Source: Eggerthellaceae bacterium
GTDB lineage: Bacteria > Actinomycetota > Coriobacteriia > Coriobacteriales > Eggerthellaceae
NCBI GenBank assembly: GCA_900754495.1
Contig: CAAEDC010000064.1
Location: forward strand, 1 to 8,179
Length of the DNA: 8,179 bases
Reading direction: 5' to 3'
Shown: piece by piece, positions 1-6,549 of the stretch
Layout: each line of letters opens with the position of its first letter
Position numbering within the stretch: the stretch's first letter is position 1
Translations under genes and position numbers: made by a program
The notes under the pieces: generated by a model
Told to the model about the DNA's origin: nothing
What the model saw: only the letters and a program-made list of their open reading frames with translations
Database searches by the model: none

Positions 1-1
1 A

Positions 2-607
2 TCCTCGCACGCCTCGGCGGCGGGCAACTCCGCCATGGTTGCGGAACCCTCGGACGGGTCCTCGGCGCACCTGTCCGGGACCGAATCCGCCGCCGTTACG
101 GCCAAGCCCCATGTGATCTTCCTCGCTCCGGGTGGGCGCAGGTTCGACGATGCGCTCGCGTGCGAGCTGGCGCGCGAGGAGCGGCTGCTGTTCGTCTGCG
201 GGCACTACGAGGGGATCGACGAGCGCGCCTACGCGCTGGCCGACACGGTCATCTCGCTGGGGGATTACGTCCTCACGAGCGGCGAGCTCGCCAGCATGGT
301 GGTGATCGACGCGGTCGTGCGCAAGCTGCCCGGCGTGCTCGGCGCGCCCGACGGGGCCGAGGACGAGAGCTTCGCCGACGGGCTGCTCGAATACCCCCAG
401 TACACGCGCCCCGCCGTCTTCGAGGGGATGGAGGTGCCGCCGATCCTGCTCTCCGGCAACCACGCTGCCATCGCCAAGTGGAGGCGCGAGCGGAGCCTCG
501 AGCGCACGGCGCGCCTGAGGCCCGATCTCCTCGATGCCGCGCCGCTTACGGCCGGCGACCGCGAATTTCTGAATTCTTTATCGTTGGATACGGGAGACGA
601 TGCCTGA
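2..607 (+). CDS. trmD: tRNA (guanine-N1-)-methyltransferase TrmD, C-terminal part (5' end outside the window)
   Basis: TrmD is a SAM-dependent SPOUT-fold enzyme that methylates N1 of G37, next to the anticodon, and so prevents +1 frameshifting. It acts as a cytoplasmic homodimer. The frame is open from base 2, giving 201 visible residues. Family signatures appear in order: [43 protein letters not shown] and [15 protein letters not shown]. These cover the trefoil knot that binds SAM and the C-terminal tRNA-binding domain. The first methionine in frame (base 35) is not a start, because the substrate-binding N-terminal half must lie upstream. Oddities: about 34 Ser/Ala/Gly-rich residues precede the first knot strand, where E. 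coli TrmD has a short linker. The residue aligned with catalytic Asp169 is Glu (AEDESF). One knot-loop glycine is Ser (LTSGEL). The family assignment is very secure; the significance of the substitutions is inferred. Confidence 0.95.
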   Translation, partial: SSHASAAGNSAMVAEPSDGSSAHLSGTESAAVTAKPHVIFLAPGGRRFDDALACELAREERLLFVCGHYEGIDERAYALADTVISLGDYVLTSGELASMVVIDAVVRKLPGVLGAPDGAEDESFADGLLEYPQYTRPAVFEGMEVPPILLSGNHAAIAKWRRERSLERTARLRPDLLDAAPLTAGDREFLNSLSLDTGDDA

Positions 608-770
608 AGCGGTATCATGAATCCTTGCGATCATTAGGCGCGTTGCGCGTCCGTCAGGACGCCGCTTCGGAGGGGGAGGGCCCTTCCGCCGAGGGAGCGC
701 CGACCGCATTTCGCACTGTCGCTGAAGGTTTCGACGGCTTCGCGCCGCCACGGGAAGGAACGCATCGTCT
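608..770 (+). other. trmD-lepB spacer (163 bases), no gene seen
   Basis: I see no credible small gene here. It holds a perfect 6-bp hairpin, GCGTCC/GGACGC with loop GTCA, at 647-662. No T-run follows, so it is not a convincing terminator. A purine-rich stretch follows, and the lepB ribosome-binding site (GGAAGGAA, 753-760) lies at its end. An AT-rich pocket at the end of trmD (about 562-590) and a TATCAT at 613-618 could belong to a lepB promoter. The nearest -35-like TTGGAT (584-589) is 23 bases away, which is too far for a standard promoter, so I do not call one. Confidence 0.5.
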
Positions 771-1346
771 ATGGACTCCGGCCAGCACGCCGAACGACCC
801 CGATCCGGGTTTCTGAGCACGCTTCTCAAGCTCGTCGGGCTGGTCGCCTTGGTGATCGTCCTGAGCACGGCGCTGCGCACGTTCGTCTTCCAAGCCTACG
901 AGATCCCCTCCGGCTCCATGGAGGAGACGATCATGACCGGCGACATGGTGTTCTCCGAGAAGGTCTCGTACTACTTCCGCGACGTGGAGCCGGGCGACAT
1001 CGTCACGTTCAACGACCCGCTCTCGCCGGGCCGCGTGCTGATCAAGCGCGTCATCGCCGTGGGGGGCCAGGTCGTCGACATCAACAACGACGACGGCTTG
1101 GTGTACGTGGACGGCGAGCCGCTTCAGGAACCCTACACCGACGGGCTCCCGTCGTACCGTCTCGACAACTCCATCGCGAACGTCACCTACCCCTACCGCG
1201 TGCCCGAAGGCGAGCTGTGGGTGATGGGGGACAACCGCACCAATTCGCAGGATTCGCGCTATTTCGGCTCCATCGACCGGGACACGGTCACGGGGCGCGG
1301 GGCGCTGATCTACTGGCCGTTGGACCACTTCGGCCTTTTGGAATAG
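771..1346 (+). CDS. lepB: Signal peptidase I (membrane-anchored serine/lysine protease)
   Basis: This enzyme removes signal peptides from secreted and membrane proteins on the outer face of the cytoplasmic membrane, using a Ser/Lys dyad. The 191 residues start with a short basic cytoplasmic tail (1-13), followed by one hydrophobic anchor (about 14-40). Then comes the catalytic-serine box IPSGSMEET with Ser49. The general-base lysine is Lys92, in VLIKRVIAVGG. The conserved C-terminal box GDNRTNSQDSRYFG (153-166) follows, with the tail IYWPLDHFG. Length and the single anchor fit the short Gram-positive/actinobacterial type rather than the two-helix E. coli enzyme. The ATG at 771 is supported by GGAAGGAA ending about 10 bases upstream and by placing a basic tail before the anchor. 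Its position downstream of trmD is common in actinobacteria, although there the L19 gene usually lies between. All catalytic boxes are intact, so it should be active. Confidence 0.97.
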   Translation: MDSGQHAERPRSGFLSTLLKLVGLVALVIVLSTALRTFVFQAYEIPSGSMEETIMTGDMVFSEKVSYYFRDVEPGDIVTFNDPLSPGRVLIKRVIAVGGQVVDINNDDGLVYVDGEPLQEPYTDGLPSYRLDNSIANVTYPYRVPEGELWVMGDNRTNSQDSRYFGSIDRDTVTGRGALIYWPLDHFGLLE

Positions 1347-1361
1347 CCGGCGTGTCCGGCA

Positions 1362-1375
1362 GGGCGCTCGCGCCC
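1362..1375 (+). other. GC hairpin after lepB (no T-tract)
   Basis: A perfect inverted repeat, GGGCG-CTCG-CGCCC, begins 16 bases after the lepB stop. The sequence after it (GATCTTCG) lacks a T-run, so it is at most a weak or factor-assisted terminator or an mRNA processing/stability element. The structure is seen directly; its role is unknown. Confidence 0.4.
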
Positions 1376-1393
1376 GATCTTCGAGGGAATGAA

Positions 1394-1411
1394 GGCCGCC
1401 TTCGGACGGCC
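1394..1411 (+). other. Leader hairpin with UUCG tetraloop upstream of glyQ
   Basis: GGCCG (1394-1398) pairs with CGGCC (1407-1411). Between them a C/A mismatch is capped by C(UUCG)G (1400-1405), an exceptionally stable RNA tetraloop. No T-tract follows, and the glyQ Shine-Dalgarno AAGGAG lies 17 bases downstream at 1428-1433. It could insulate the glyQ leader or protect mRNA from decay. There is no T-box sequence or specifier structure in this 91-base spacer, so glycyl-tRNA-sensing control of the firmicute kind is not supported. Confidence 0.4.
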
Positions 1412-1437
1412 GGGGGAAAGGCAGGATAAGGAGAGCA

Positions 1438-2421
1438 ATGACAGCCGAAACTTCCGTAACCGGCGCCGCTGGACGCGTGGAGAGCGCTCCCACGTTCCAG
1501 GACGTGATCATGAACCTTCAGCGCTACTGGGCAGACCAGGGGTGCGTCGTGCTCCAGCCCTATGACAACGAGGTGGGCGCGGGCACGTTCCACACCGCCA
1601 CCACGCTCCGCTCGCTCGGCCCGGGCACGTGGCGCACGGCCTACGTGCAGCCCTCGCGCCGTCCCACCGACGGCCGCTACGGCGAGAACCCCAACCGCCT
1701 GCAGCACTACTACCAGTTCCAGGTGCTGCTCAAGCCCTCTCCCGACAACGTCCAGGACCTCTACCTGGACAGCCTGCGCGCGATCGGCATCAACGTCGAC
1801 CAGCATGACGTGCGCTTCGTCGAGGACGACTGGGAGAGCCCGACGCTGGGCGCCTGGGGCCTGGGCTGGGAGGTCTGGATCGACGGCATGGAGGTCACCC
1901 AGTTCACCTACTTCCAGCAGGTGGGCGGCTTCGAGTGCGATCCGGTTCCCTCCGAGATCACCTACGGCCTGGAGCGCCTGACGATGTACATCCAGGGCGT
2001 CGACTCGGTCTACGACATCGTCTGGAGCCGCGGCGAGGACGGCACCGTGTTCACCTACGGCGACGTGTTCCTGGAGAACGAGCGCGAGTTCTCGGCCTAC
2101 AACTTCGAGGTGGCCGACACCGACTTCCTGTTCGGCGAGTTCGACCGCTACGAGGCGGAGTGCAACCGCACGCTGGCGGCCGGCCTGCCGCTGCCCGCCT
2201 ACGACTACGTCCTGAAATGCAGTCACGCCTTCAACCTGCTCGACGCGCGCGGCGTCATCTCCGCCACCGAGCGCATGGGCTACATCCTGCGCGTCCGCAC
2301 GATCGCCAAGGCGTGCTGCGCCAGCTACCTGGAGACCGTCGCCGCCGAGGGCGCCACGGGCTACCAGCGCGACGCCGCACCAGCCTCCGAGGAAGGAAAG
2401 GGGGCCGTCGATGGCGAATAA
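1438..2421 (+). CDS. glyQ: Glycyl-tRNA synthetase alpha subunit
   Basis: GlyQ is the catalytic, glycine-activating subunit of the alpha2beta2 bacterial glycyl-tRNA synthetase (class II core). It makes glycyl-adenylate and works only with GlyS. Visible landmarks in 327 residues are [13 protein letters not shown] (19-31), the [16 protein letters not shown] region (40-55), motif 2 around [24 protein letters not shown] (64-87, quoted as landmarks), [16 protein letters not shown] (132-147), [14 protein letters not shown] (151-164) and motif 3 with YGLERLTMY (176-184). The family is usually about 290-300 residues. The excess is a non-conserved N-terminal stretch (about 1-17) and a charged C-terminal tail (about 305-327). 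The ATG at 1438 follows AAGGAG with 4 bases of spacing, which is slightly tight. An internal Met25 start would remove conserved sequence, so it is unlikely. The 3' end overlaps glyS by 11 bases and carries its ribosome-binding site, implying translational coupling that helps match subunit amounts. Confidence 0.98.
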   Translation: MTAETSVTGAAGRVESAPTFQDVIMNLQRYWADQGCVVLQPYDNEVGAGTFHTATTLRSLGPGTWRTAYVQPSRRPTDGRYGENPNRLQHYYQFQVLLKPSPDNVQDLYLDSLRAIGINVDQHDVRFVEDDWESPTLGAWGLGWEVWIDGMEVTQFTYFQQVGGFECDPVPSEITYGLERLTMYIQGVDSVYDIVWSRGEDGTVFTYGDVFLENEREFSAYNFEVADTDFLFGEFDRYEAECNRTLAAGLPLPAYDYVLKCSHAFNLLDARGVISATERMGYILRVRTIAKACCASYLETVAAEGATGYQRDAAPASEEGKGAVDGE

Positions 2422-4489
2422 GACGCTTGCATTCGAGATCGGCACCGAGGAACTGCCCGCGTTCGATCTGCATGCCGCCACGCTCAAGCTGGGCGGTCTG
2501 ATGGAGGAGGCGCTCTCCGGCGCCCGCATCTCCTTCGAGGAGGTCTCCGTCTTCACGACGCCGCGCCGCCTGATCACCATCGTGAGCGGGCTGCCAGAGT
2601 CCACCGAGGAGTCCGTGGAGGAGTTCCGCGGTCCGTCGGTCAAGATCGCCTTCGACGACGAGGGCAATCCCACCAAGGCAGCGCTGGGCTTCGCGCGCGG
2701 CAAGGGCGTCGACGCCTCCGCGCTCGAGCGCCGCGACGAGAACGGCACCGAGTACGTGTGGGCCGTCAAGCGCACGCCCGCGCAGGCGACCGCCGACCTC
2801 CTGCCCGCCATCCTGACCGGCCTCATCACCGCGATCCCGTGGCCCAAGACCCAGCGTTGGGGCAGCCGCCACGAGCAGTTCAGCCGTCCGGTCCGCTGGC
2901 TTCTGGCGCTGCTCGACGACGAGGTCGTCCCGGTGGAGTTCGCCGGGCTCACGTCCGGCCGCACCACGCGCGGCCACCGCTTCCTCGCGCCCGGACCGCA
3001 CGAGGTCGCCAACGCCGCCGACCTGATCGGCATCCTGCGCGGCGCCAAGGTCGTCCCCAGCGAGGAGGAGCGCGAGGCGTCCATCCGCGCCCAGGTCGCC
3101 GAGATCGAGAAGAAGACCGGCCTGGTGGCCGAGCTTCCCGCCAAGACCATGGAGGAGGTCGTCAACCTCACCGAGTTCCCGACGGTCATGGTGGGCGCGT
3201 TCGACGAGCTGTTCCTGGCCGTCCCCAAGGAGATCACGGTCGACGCGATGCTCATGCACCAGCGTTACTTCCCGCTGTTCAACGCCGACGGCACGCTCTC
3301 CAACAAGTTCCTGATCACCTCCAACGGCGATCCGGCGTTCGAGGCCAACATCGTCGACGGCAACCAGCGCGTCGTCGCCGCGCGCCTTTACGACGCCAAG
3401 TTCTTCTACGACGAGGACCTGCGCCGTCCGCTGGAGGATTACGTGAAGCGCCTCGACACCGTCGTGTTCCAGGAGCAGCTCGGCACCGTGCGCGCCAAGA
3501 CGGCCCGCGTCGAGAAGCTCGCCGAGCACCTCTCCGCCGACGCCGCGCTCAGCGCCCAGGACGCCGCCGACGCCGCGCGCGCCGCGCATCTGTGCAAGGC
3601 CGACCTCGTGACGGGCGCCGTCGTCGAGTTCACGAGCGTCCAGGGCATCATGGGCAGCTACTACGCCGCCGCCGCGGGCGAGACCGACCAGGTCGCGCAT
3701 GCCATCGCCGACCACTACCGTCCGCGTTTCGCGGGCGACGAGCTGCCCGCGTCGACCGTGGGCAAGGTCGTCGCGATGGCCGACAAGCTCGACACCATCT
3801 GCGGCCTGTTCGCCGTCGACCAGGGCCCGACCGGCTCGTCCGACCCGTTCGCGCTGCGCCGCGCCGCGCTCGGCATCATCGCCATCCTCGAGGACGGCCT
3901 GCCGGTGTCGCTGATGGGCGCCATCGACCGCGCACTCGATTCGTACGAGTCCGAGGGGCTCTCCTTCGACCGCGCCGCCGTGCGCGCTGCCGTGATCGAG
4001 TTCTTCGTCACGCGCACCCGCGTCATGCTGCGCGATTCGGGCTGCGAGTCCGATGCGATCGACGCCGTGCTCGCCGCCGGCGTCGCCGAGCCCGCCGAGA
4101 TCCTGCGCCGCGTGCGCTCGCTCGAGGACGCGCGCAACAACGCACCCGACACGTTCAACGACCTCGCGACCGCCTACGCGCGCGCCAACAACCTGCGCGA
4201 CGCGTCGCTGGGCACCGAGGTCGACGAGGGCCTCATCAACGAGGTCGAGCATGCGCTGTTCTGCGCCGTCGTCCAGGCGGAGGGCCGCGTGGCCCGCGCG
4301 CTCAAGGCCGACGATTACCAGGCGGCGCTCTCCGAGCTCGCCGGCCTGCGCAAGCCGGTCGACATGTTCTTCGAGCGCATCATGGTCATGGACGAGGATC
4401 AGAAGCTCCGCGAGAACCGCCTGCGTTTGCTCAACCGCTTCGTCGGCGTCTTCCAGGGAGTCGCCGACTTCGGAAAGATGGCCTGCTAG
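2411..4489 (+). CDS. glyS: Glycyl-tRNA synthetase beta subunit
   Basis: GlyS is the tRNA-recognising subunit of the alpha2beta2 glycyl-tRNA synthetase, needed with GlyQ to charge tRNA-Gly. At 692 residues it is full length for the family. Visible in order: the N-terminal signature [10 protein letters not shown] (8-17), [16 protein letters not shown] (142-151) with FSRPVRWL (157-164), MHQRYFPLF (282-290), and the HD-like domain. That domain contains [13 protein letters not shown] (395-407) followed by the [10 protein letters not shown] segment. [13 protein letters not shown] (457-469) and [14 protein letters not shown] (476-489) follow. The C-terminal helical region ends in [16 protein letters not shown], typical of DALR-like anticodon-binding domains. 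The ATG at 2411 sits 6 bases after a long purine-rich Shine-Dalgarno (GGAAGGAAAGGGG, 2391-2403) inside glyQ. A strong intrinsic terminator follows 15 bases after the stop, making this the last gene of its operon. No missing key segment was noticed. Confidence 0.98.
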   Translation: MANKTLAFEIGTEELPAFDLHAATLKLGGLMEEALSGARISFEEVSVFTTPRRLITIVSGLPESTEESVEEFRGPSVKIAFDDEGNPTKAALGFARGKGVDASALERRDENGTEYVWAVKRTPAQATADLLPAILTGLITAIPWPKTQRWGSRHEQFSRPVRWLLALLDDEVVPVEFAGLTSGRTTRGHRFLAPGPHEVANAADLIGILRGAKVVPSEEEREASIRAQVAEIEKKTGLVAELPAKTMEEVVNLTEFPTVMVGAFDELFLAVPKEITVDAMLMHQRYFPLFNADGTLSNKFLITSNGDPAFEANIVDGNQRVVAARLYDAKFFYDEDLRRPLEDYVKRLDTVVFQEQLGTVRAKTARVEKLAEHLSADAALSAQDAADAARAAHLCKADLVTGAVVEFTSVQGIMGSYYAAAAGETDQVAHAIADHYRPRFAGDELPASTVGKVVAMADKLDTICGLFAVDQGPTGSSDPFALRRAALGIIAILEDGLPVSLMGAIDRALDSYESEGLSFDRAAVRAAVIEFFVTRTRVMLRDSGCESDAIDAVLAAGVAEPAEILRRVRSLEDARNNAPDTFNDLATAYARANNLRDASLGTEVDEGLINEVEHALFCAVVQAEGRVARALKADDYQAALSELAGLRKPVDMFFERIMVMDEDQKLRENRLRLLNRFVGVFQGVADFGKMAC

Positions 4490-4504
4490 CCAAATCGGAT
4501 GTTG

Positions 4505-4534
4505 CGAGAAACGGGCCGCGAGGCCCGTTTTTCG
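4505..4534 (+). terminator. Rho-independent terminator of the glyQS unit
   Basis: A 13-bp stem pairs 4505-4517 with 4522-4534, with a single G-U pair (4508/4531). It is closed by the loop GCGA, a GNRA tetraloop, and includes the run AAACGGGCC/GGCCCGTTT. Five T's (4528-4532) form the end of the 3' arm and serve as the U-tract. The complementary strand has matching A's, so it could also work in reverse. It sits 16 bases after the glyS stop, separating glyQS from the downstream membrane-protein gene. Confidence 0.9.
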
Positions 4535-4570
4535 TAGAGAAACGGAACAACTGAATGGAAGGAGGGTCCA

Positions 4571-5563
4571 ATGGGCAACATTGAGATCTACCGCAAGACG
4601 CTGCGGTTCTCCGTGATGCGGCTTCTCGTCGCCATCCTGGGGATCTTCATCATCGTGGCGCTGCCGCTCGCGACCTTCCTCGTCACGGCGGGCATGAGCG
4701 AGGTCGCCTGCGCTGTGGCGACCTTCGTCGCGTTCATCGTGGGCATCGTGGTGTTCGTCCTCATCATCCGCTACTGCGGATACCTGTTCACCGCGGCCCA
4801 GGTCGCGATGATCACCGAGGGCGTCTCCAAGGGGACGCTTCCCGACGACGTGTACGCGGCCGGCAAGCAGGCGGTCAAGCGCCGCTTCGTCACGGCGAGC
4901 GTGTACTTCGCCCTGTGGAGCATCACCAAGGCGATCACCAACCAGATCACGGCGGGCCTCAACGCCCTCGGTCGCGTCGCGGACGCCGGCAACAACGCCG
5001 GTCCCGCGTCCACGGTGGCCGGCATCGTCTCCACGGTGATCAGCGTCGTGCTCGAGTACCTCAACTACTGCAGCCTGGGATGGGTGTTCCTCAACGCGAA
5101 CCAGTCCCCGTTCAAGAGCACCTGCGACGGCGCCGTCGTCTACTTCCAGAACTGGAAGACCCTGCTCCAGAACGCCGGCAAGGTCATCGGCATCACCGTG
5201 GTCTCGCTCGTCGTCATCGGCGGCGCGTTCTTAGGGCTGGGCTACCTCGCATTCGGCTCCATCCCGTCGCTGACGGCGGTCCTCGCCGATCTCGATGCCT
5301 CCGCGACGCTCGACGACGGCTCGGCGGTGCCTCCGGGAACCTCGCTCATCATCCTGTGCGTCATCGTGGCGCTGCTTCTGTGGGGCGGCATCCACAGCGC
5401 GTTCGTCAAGCCGTTCATCCTGATCAGCGTCATGCGCCGCTACATCGAGGCCGGTCTGGCCAACCCACCCAAGGTCGATCTGTACGGCAAGCTTGCCGGT
5501 ATGTCCGCGGGCTTCCGCAAGGCGCTTGAGCGCGACAAGGAGGAGGCCGGAGCGGCGGCGTAG
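4571..5563 (+). CDS. Polytopic membrane protein of unknown function
   Basis: I do not recognise this 330-residue protein as a named family. Hydrophobic spans are visible at about 15-40, 46-73, 147-175, 203-229 and 257-288, suggesting five or six membrane segments. A weaker amphipathic stretch lies around 106-120. Between the second and third spans is a basic, probably cytoplasmic segment (GKQAVKRRF, 98-106). A polar acidic loop (about 236-256) separates the last two spans. The C-terminus is charged (FRKALERDKEE). The last span, running into FVKPFILISVMRRYIEAG, is faintly reminiscent of the C-terminal region of choline-transporter-like (SLC44/CTL) proteins, but this is layout only and I would not annotate on it. 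The ATG at 4571 follows GGAAGGAGGG (4558-4566), a very strong ribosome-binding site. The gene is 39 bases from the PPDK regulator gene, so co-transcription is likely. No promoter is recognisable between the terminator and its start. Confidence 0.85.
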   Translation: MGNIEIYRKTLRFSVMRLLVAILGIFIIVALPLATFLVTAGMSEVACAVATFVAFIVGIVVFVLIIRYCGYLFTAAQVAMITEGVSKGTLPDDVYAAGKQAVKRRFVTASVYFALWSITKAITNQITAGLNALGRVADAGNNAGPASTVAGIVSTVISVVLEYLNYCSLGWVFLNANQSPFKSTCDGAVVYFQNWKTLLQNAGKVIGITVVSLVVIGGAFLGLGYLAFGSIPSLTAVLADLDASATLDDGSAVPPGTSLIILCVIVALLLWGGIHSAFVKPFILISVMRRYIEAGLANPPKVDLYGKLAGMSAGFRKALERDKEEAGAAA

Positions 5564-5602
5564 GCTCCGCGGGCATCGGCGGTTCACCAGAAGGGGAGGA
5601 TC

Positions 5603-6490
5603 ATGGATCAAAGCGCTATGGTGCAGGAGAGCATCACCAACCCCATTCCGACCATCCACGTGATCAGCGACTCGGTCGGCGTCACCGCGCAGGCGGTGGC
5701 GCGGGCGGCGGCCGCCCAGTTCGGCGAGAACAACCCCAAGATCGAGGTCATGTCCAAGGCCAAGCGCTTCGCGGACATCAAGGCCTTCATCGACATGCAC
5801 AAGGCGGTGCGCCTCGAACGCTCCGGCGACGGCCGCCTTCTGATCTTCTTCACGCTCGTCGACCGCAAGCTGCGCAACCAGCTGATCGAGTACGCCCAGG
5901 AAGACGAGGAGCTCGTGCTCGTCGATCTGATGACCGATGCGGTCGAGGCGATCTCGAACCTGTCGGGCCGCTGCCCGGCGGGCCTGCCCGGCAGCCTGCA
6001 CGCCATCGACAGCCATTACTTCCAGCGCGTCGAGGCGCTCGAGTTCACGATCGCGCACGACGACGGGCGCAACCCGCAGGAGCTCACGCGCGCCGACATC
6101 GTGCTGCTCGGCGTGTCACGCTCCTCCAAGACGCCGGTGTCGATCTACCTCTCGCAGCAGGGCTACAAGGTCGCCAACATCCCGCTGGACCCCTCGACCG
6201 AGCCGCCGCGCGAGATCTACGACGTCGACCGCACGCGCCTGTTCGGTTTGATGACGACGCCCGAGGTGCTCGTCGGCATCCGCCGCAAACGCCTGGGCAA
6301 CGCCGGCGGCGTCGCGTCGAAGTACGCCGACCCCGAATACGTCTACCAGGATCTCGAGCGCGCACGCGCGCTGATGCGCAAACTGGGGTGCATCGTGGTG
6401 CACACCGAAAATAAGGCACTTGAAGAGACCGCTCAGGAAATTTTGCGTTACTATGAGCGCGTGCATCCGTCATCAGGCGTTATGCACTAG
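5603..6490 (+). CDS. ppsR: PPDK regulatory protein (DUF299 bifunctional kinase/pyrophosphorylase)
   Basis: Members of this family switch PEP-forming dikinases. They inactivate the enzyme by ADP-dependent phosphorylation of a threonine beside the catalytic histidine, and reactivate it by phosphate-dependent removal that yields pyrophosphate. The N-terminal signature is HVISDSVGVTAQAV (19-32). The P-loop-like nucleotide site is GVSRSSKTPVSIYL, with Gly170, Lys176 and Thr177. Further landmarks are YKVANIPL, LFGLMTTPEVLVGIRRKRL and YADPEYVYQDLERA. The 295 residues match family length. The start at 5603 is preceded by AAGGGGAGG with tight 3-base spacing; the next ATG (5618) would lie 18 bases away, so 5603 is preferred. 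The gene directly precedes ppdK, which identifies its target as PPDK rather than PEP synthase. The symbol is the family's enterobacterial name; the Bacillus homologue is yqfL. Function is inferred from family and context. Confidence 0.93.
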   Translation: MDQSAMVQESITNPIPTIHVISDSVGVTAQAVARAAAAQFGENNPKIEVMSKAKRFADIKAFIDMHKAVRLERSGDGRLLIFFTLVDRKLRNQLIEYAQEDEELVLVDLMTDAVEAISNLSGRCPAGLPGSLHAIDSHYFQRVEALEFTIAHDDGRNPQELTRADIVLLGVSRSSKTPVSIYLSQQGYKVANIPLDPSTEPPREIYDVDRTRLFGLMTTPEVLVGIRRKRLGNAGGVASKYADPEYVYQDLERARALMRKLGCIVVHTENKALEETAQEILRYYERVHPSSGVMH

Positions 6491-6493
6491 GTA

Positions 6494-6518
6494 ACCATCC
6501 CAAACGGCTTGGGTGGGT
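6494..6518 (+). other. Imperfect hairpin in the ppsR-ppdK spacer
   Basis: CCCAA (6499-6503) pairs with TTGGG (6509-6513) around the loop ACGGC. The stem can extend past a two-base internal mismatch through ACC/GGT (6494-6496 with 6516-6518). No T-tract follows directly. It lies just upstream of the ppdK ribosome-binding site and could modulate expression of ppdK relative to its regulator. The function is not established. Confidence 0.35.
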
Positions 6519-6523
6519 ATAAA
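6518..6523 (+). promoter_or_regulatory. Possible -10 element upstream of ppdK
   Basis: TATAAA stands out in an otherwise GC-rich region, 27 bases before the ppdK start. There is no acceptable -35 hexamer 16-18 bases upstream, so an independent ppdK promoter is only a possibility. Read-through from ppsR is equally plausible. Confidence 0.22.
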
Positions 6524-6549
6524 GGGTAGTCGCGTTTTAAGGAGAAAAT

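Noticed and set aside
35..607. Treating ATG at 35 as the real start of a short methyltransferase
   Set aside because: The frame is open upstream to the window edge, and TrmD needs its N-terminal half. The methionine lies inside a variable linker, without a clear ribosome-binding site.
1347..1437. T-box riboswitch controlling glyQ
   Set aside because: The spacer is too short, and I see no T-box consensus, specifier loop or terminator/antiterminator pair.
1288..4252. Very long open frames on the - strand opposite glyQ and glyS (about 655 and 665 residues)
   Set aside because: They mirror the codon bias of the high-GC sense genes, show the repetitive Val/Leu/Gly/Asp/Glu composition of antisense shadows, and match no recognisable family. 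The + strand genes are unambiguous.
2758..4554. A 598-residue + strand frame within glyS
   Set aside because: It is an Arg/Pro/Gly-rich out-of-frame reading of glyS, typical of high-GC DNA.
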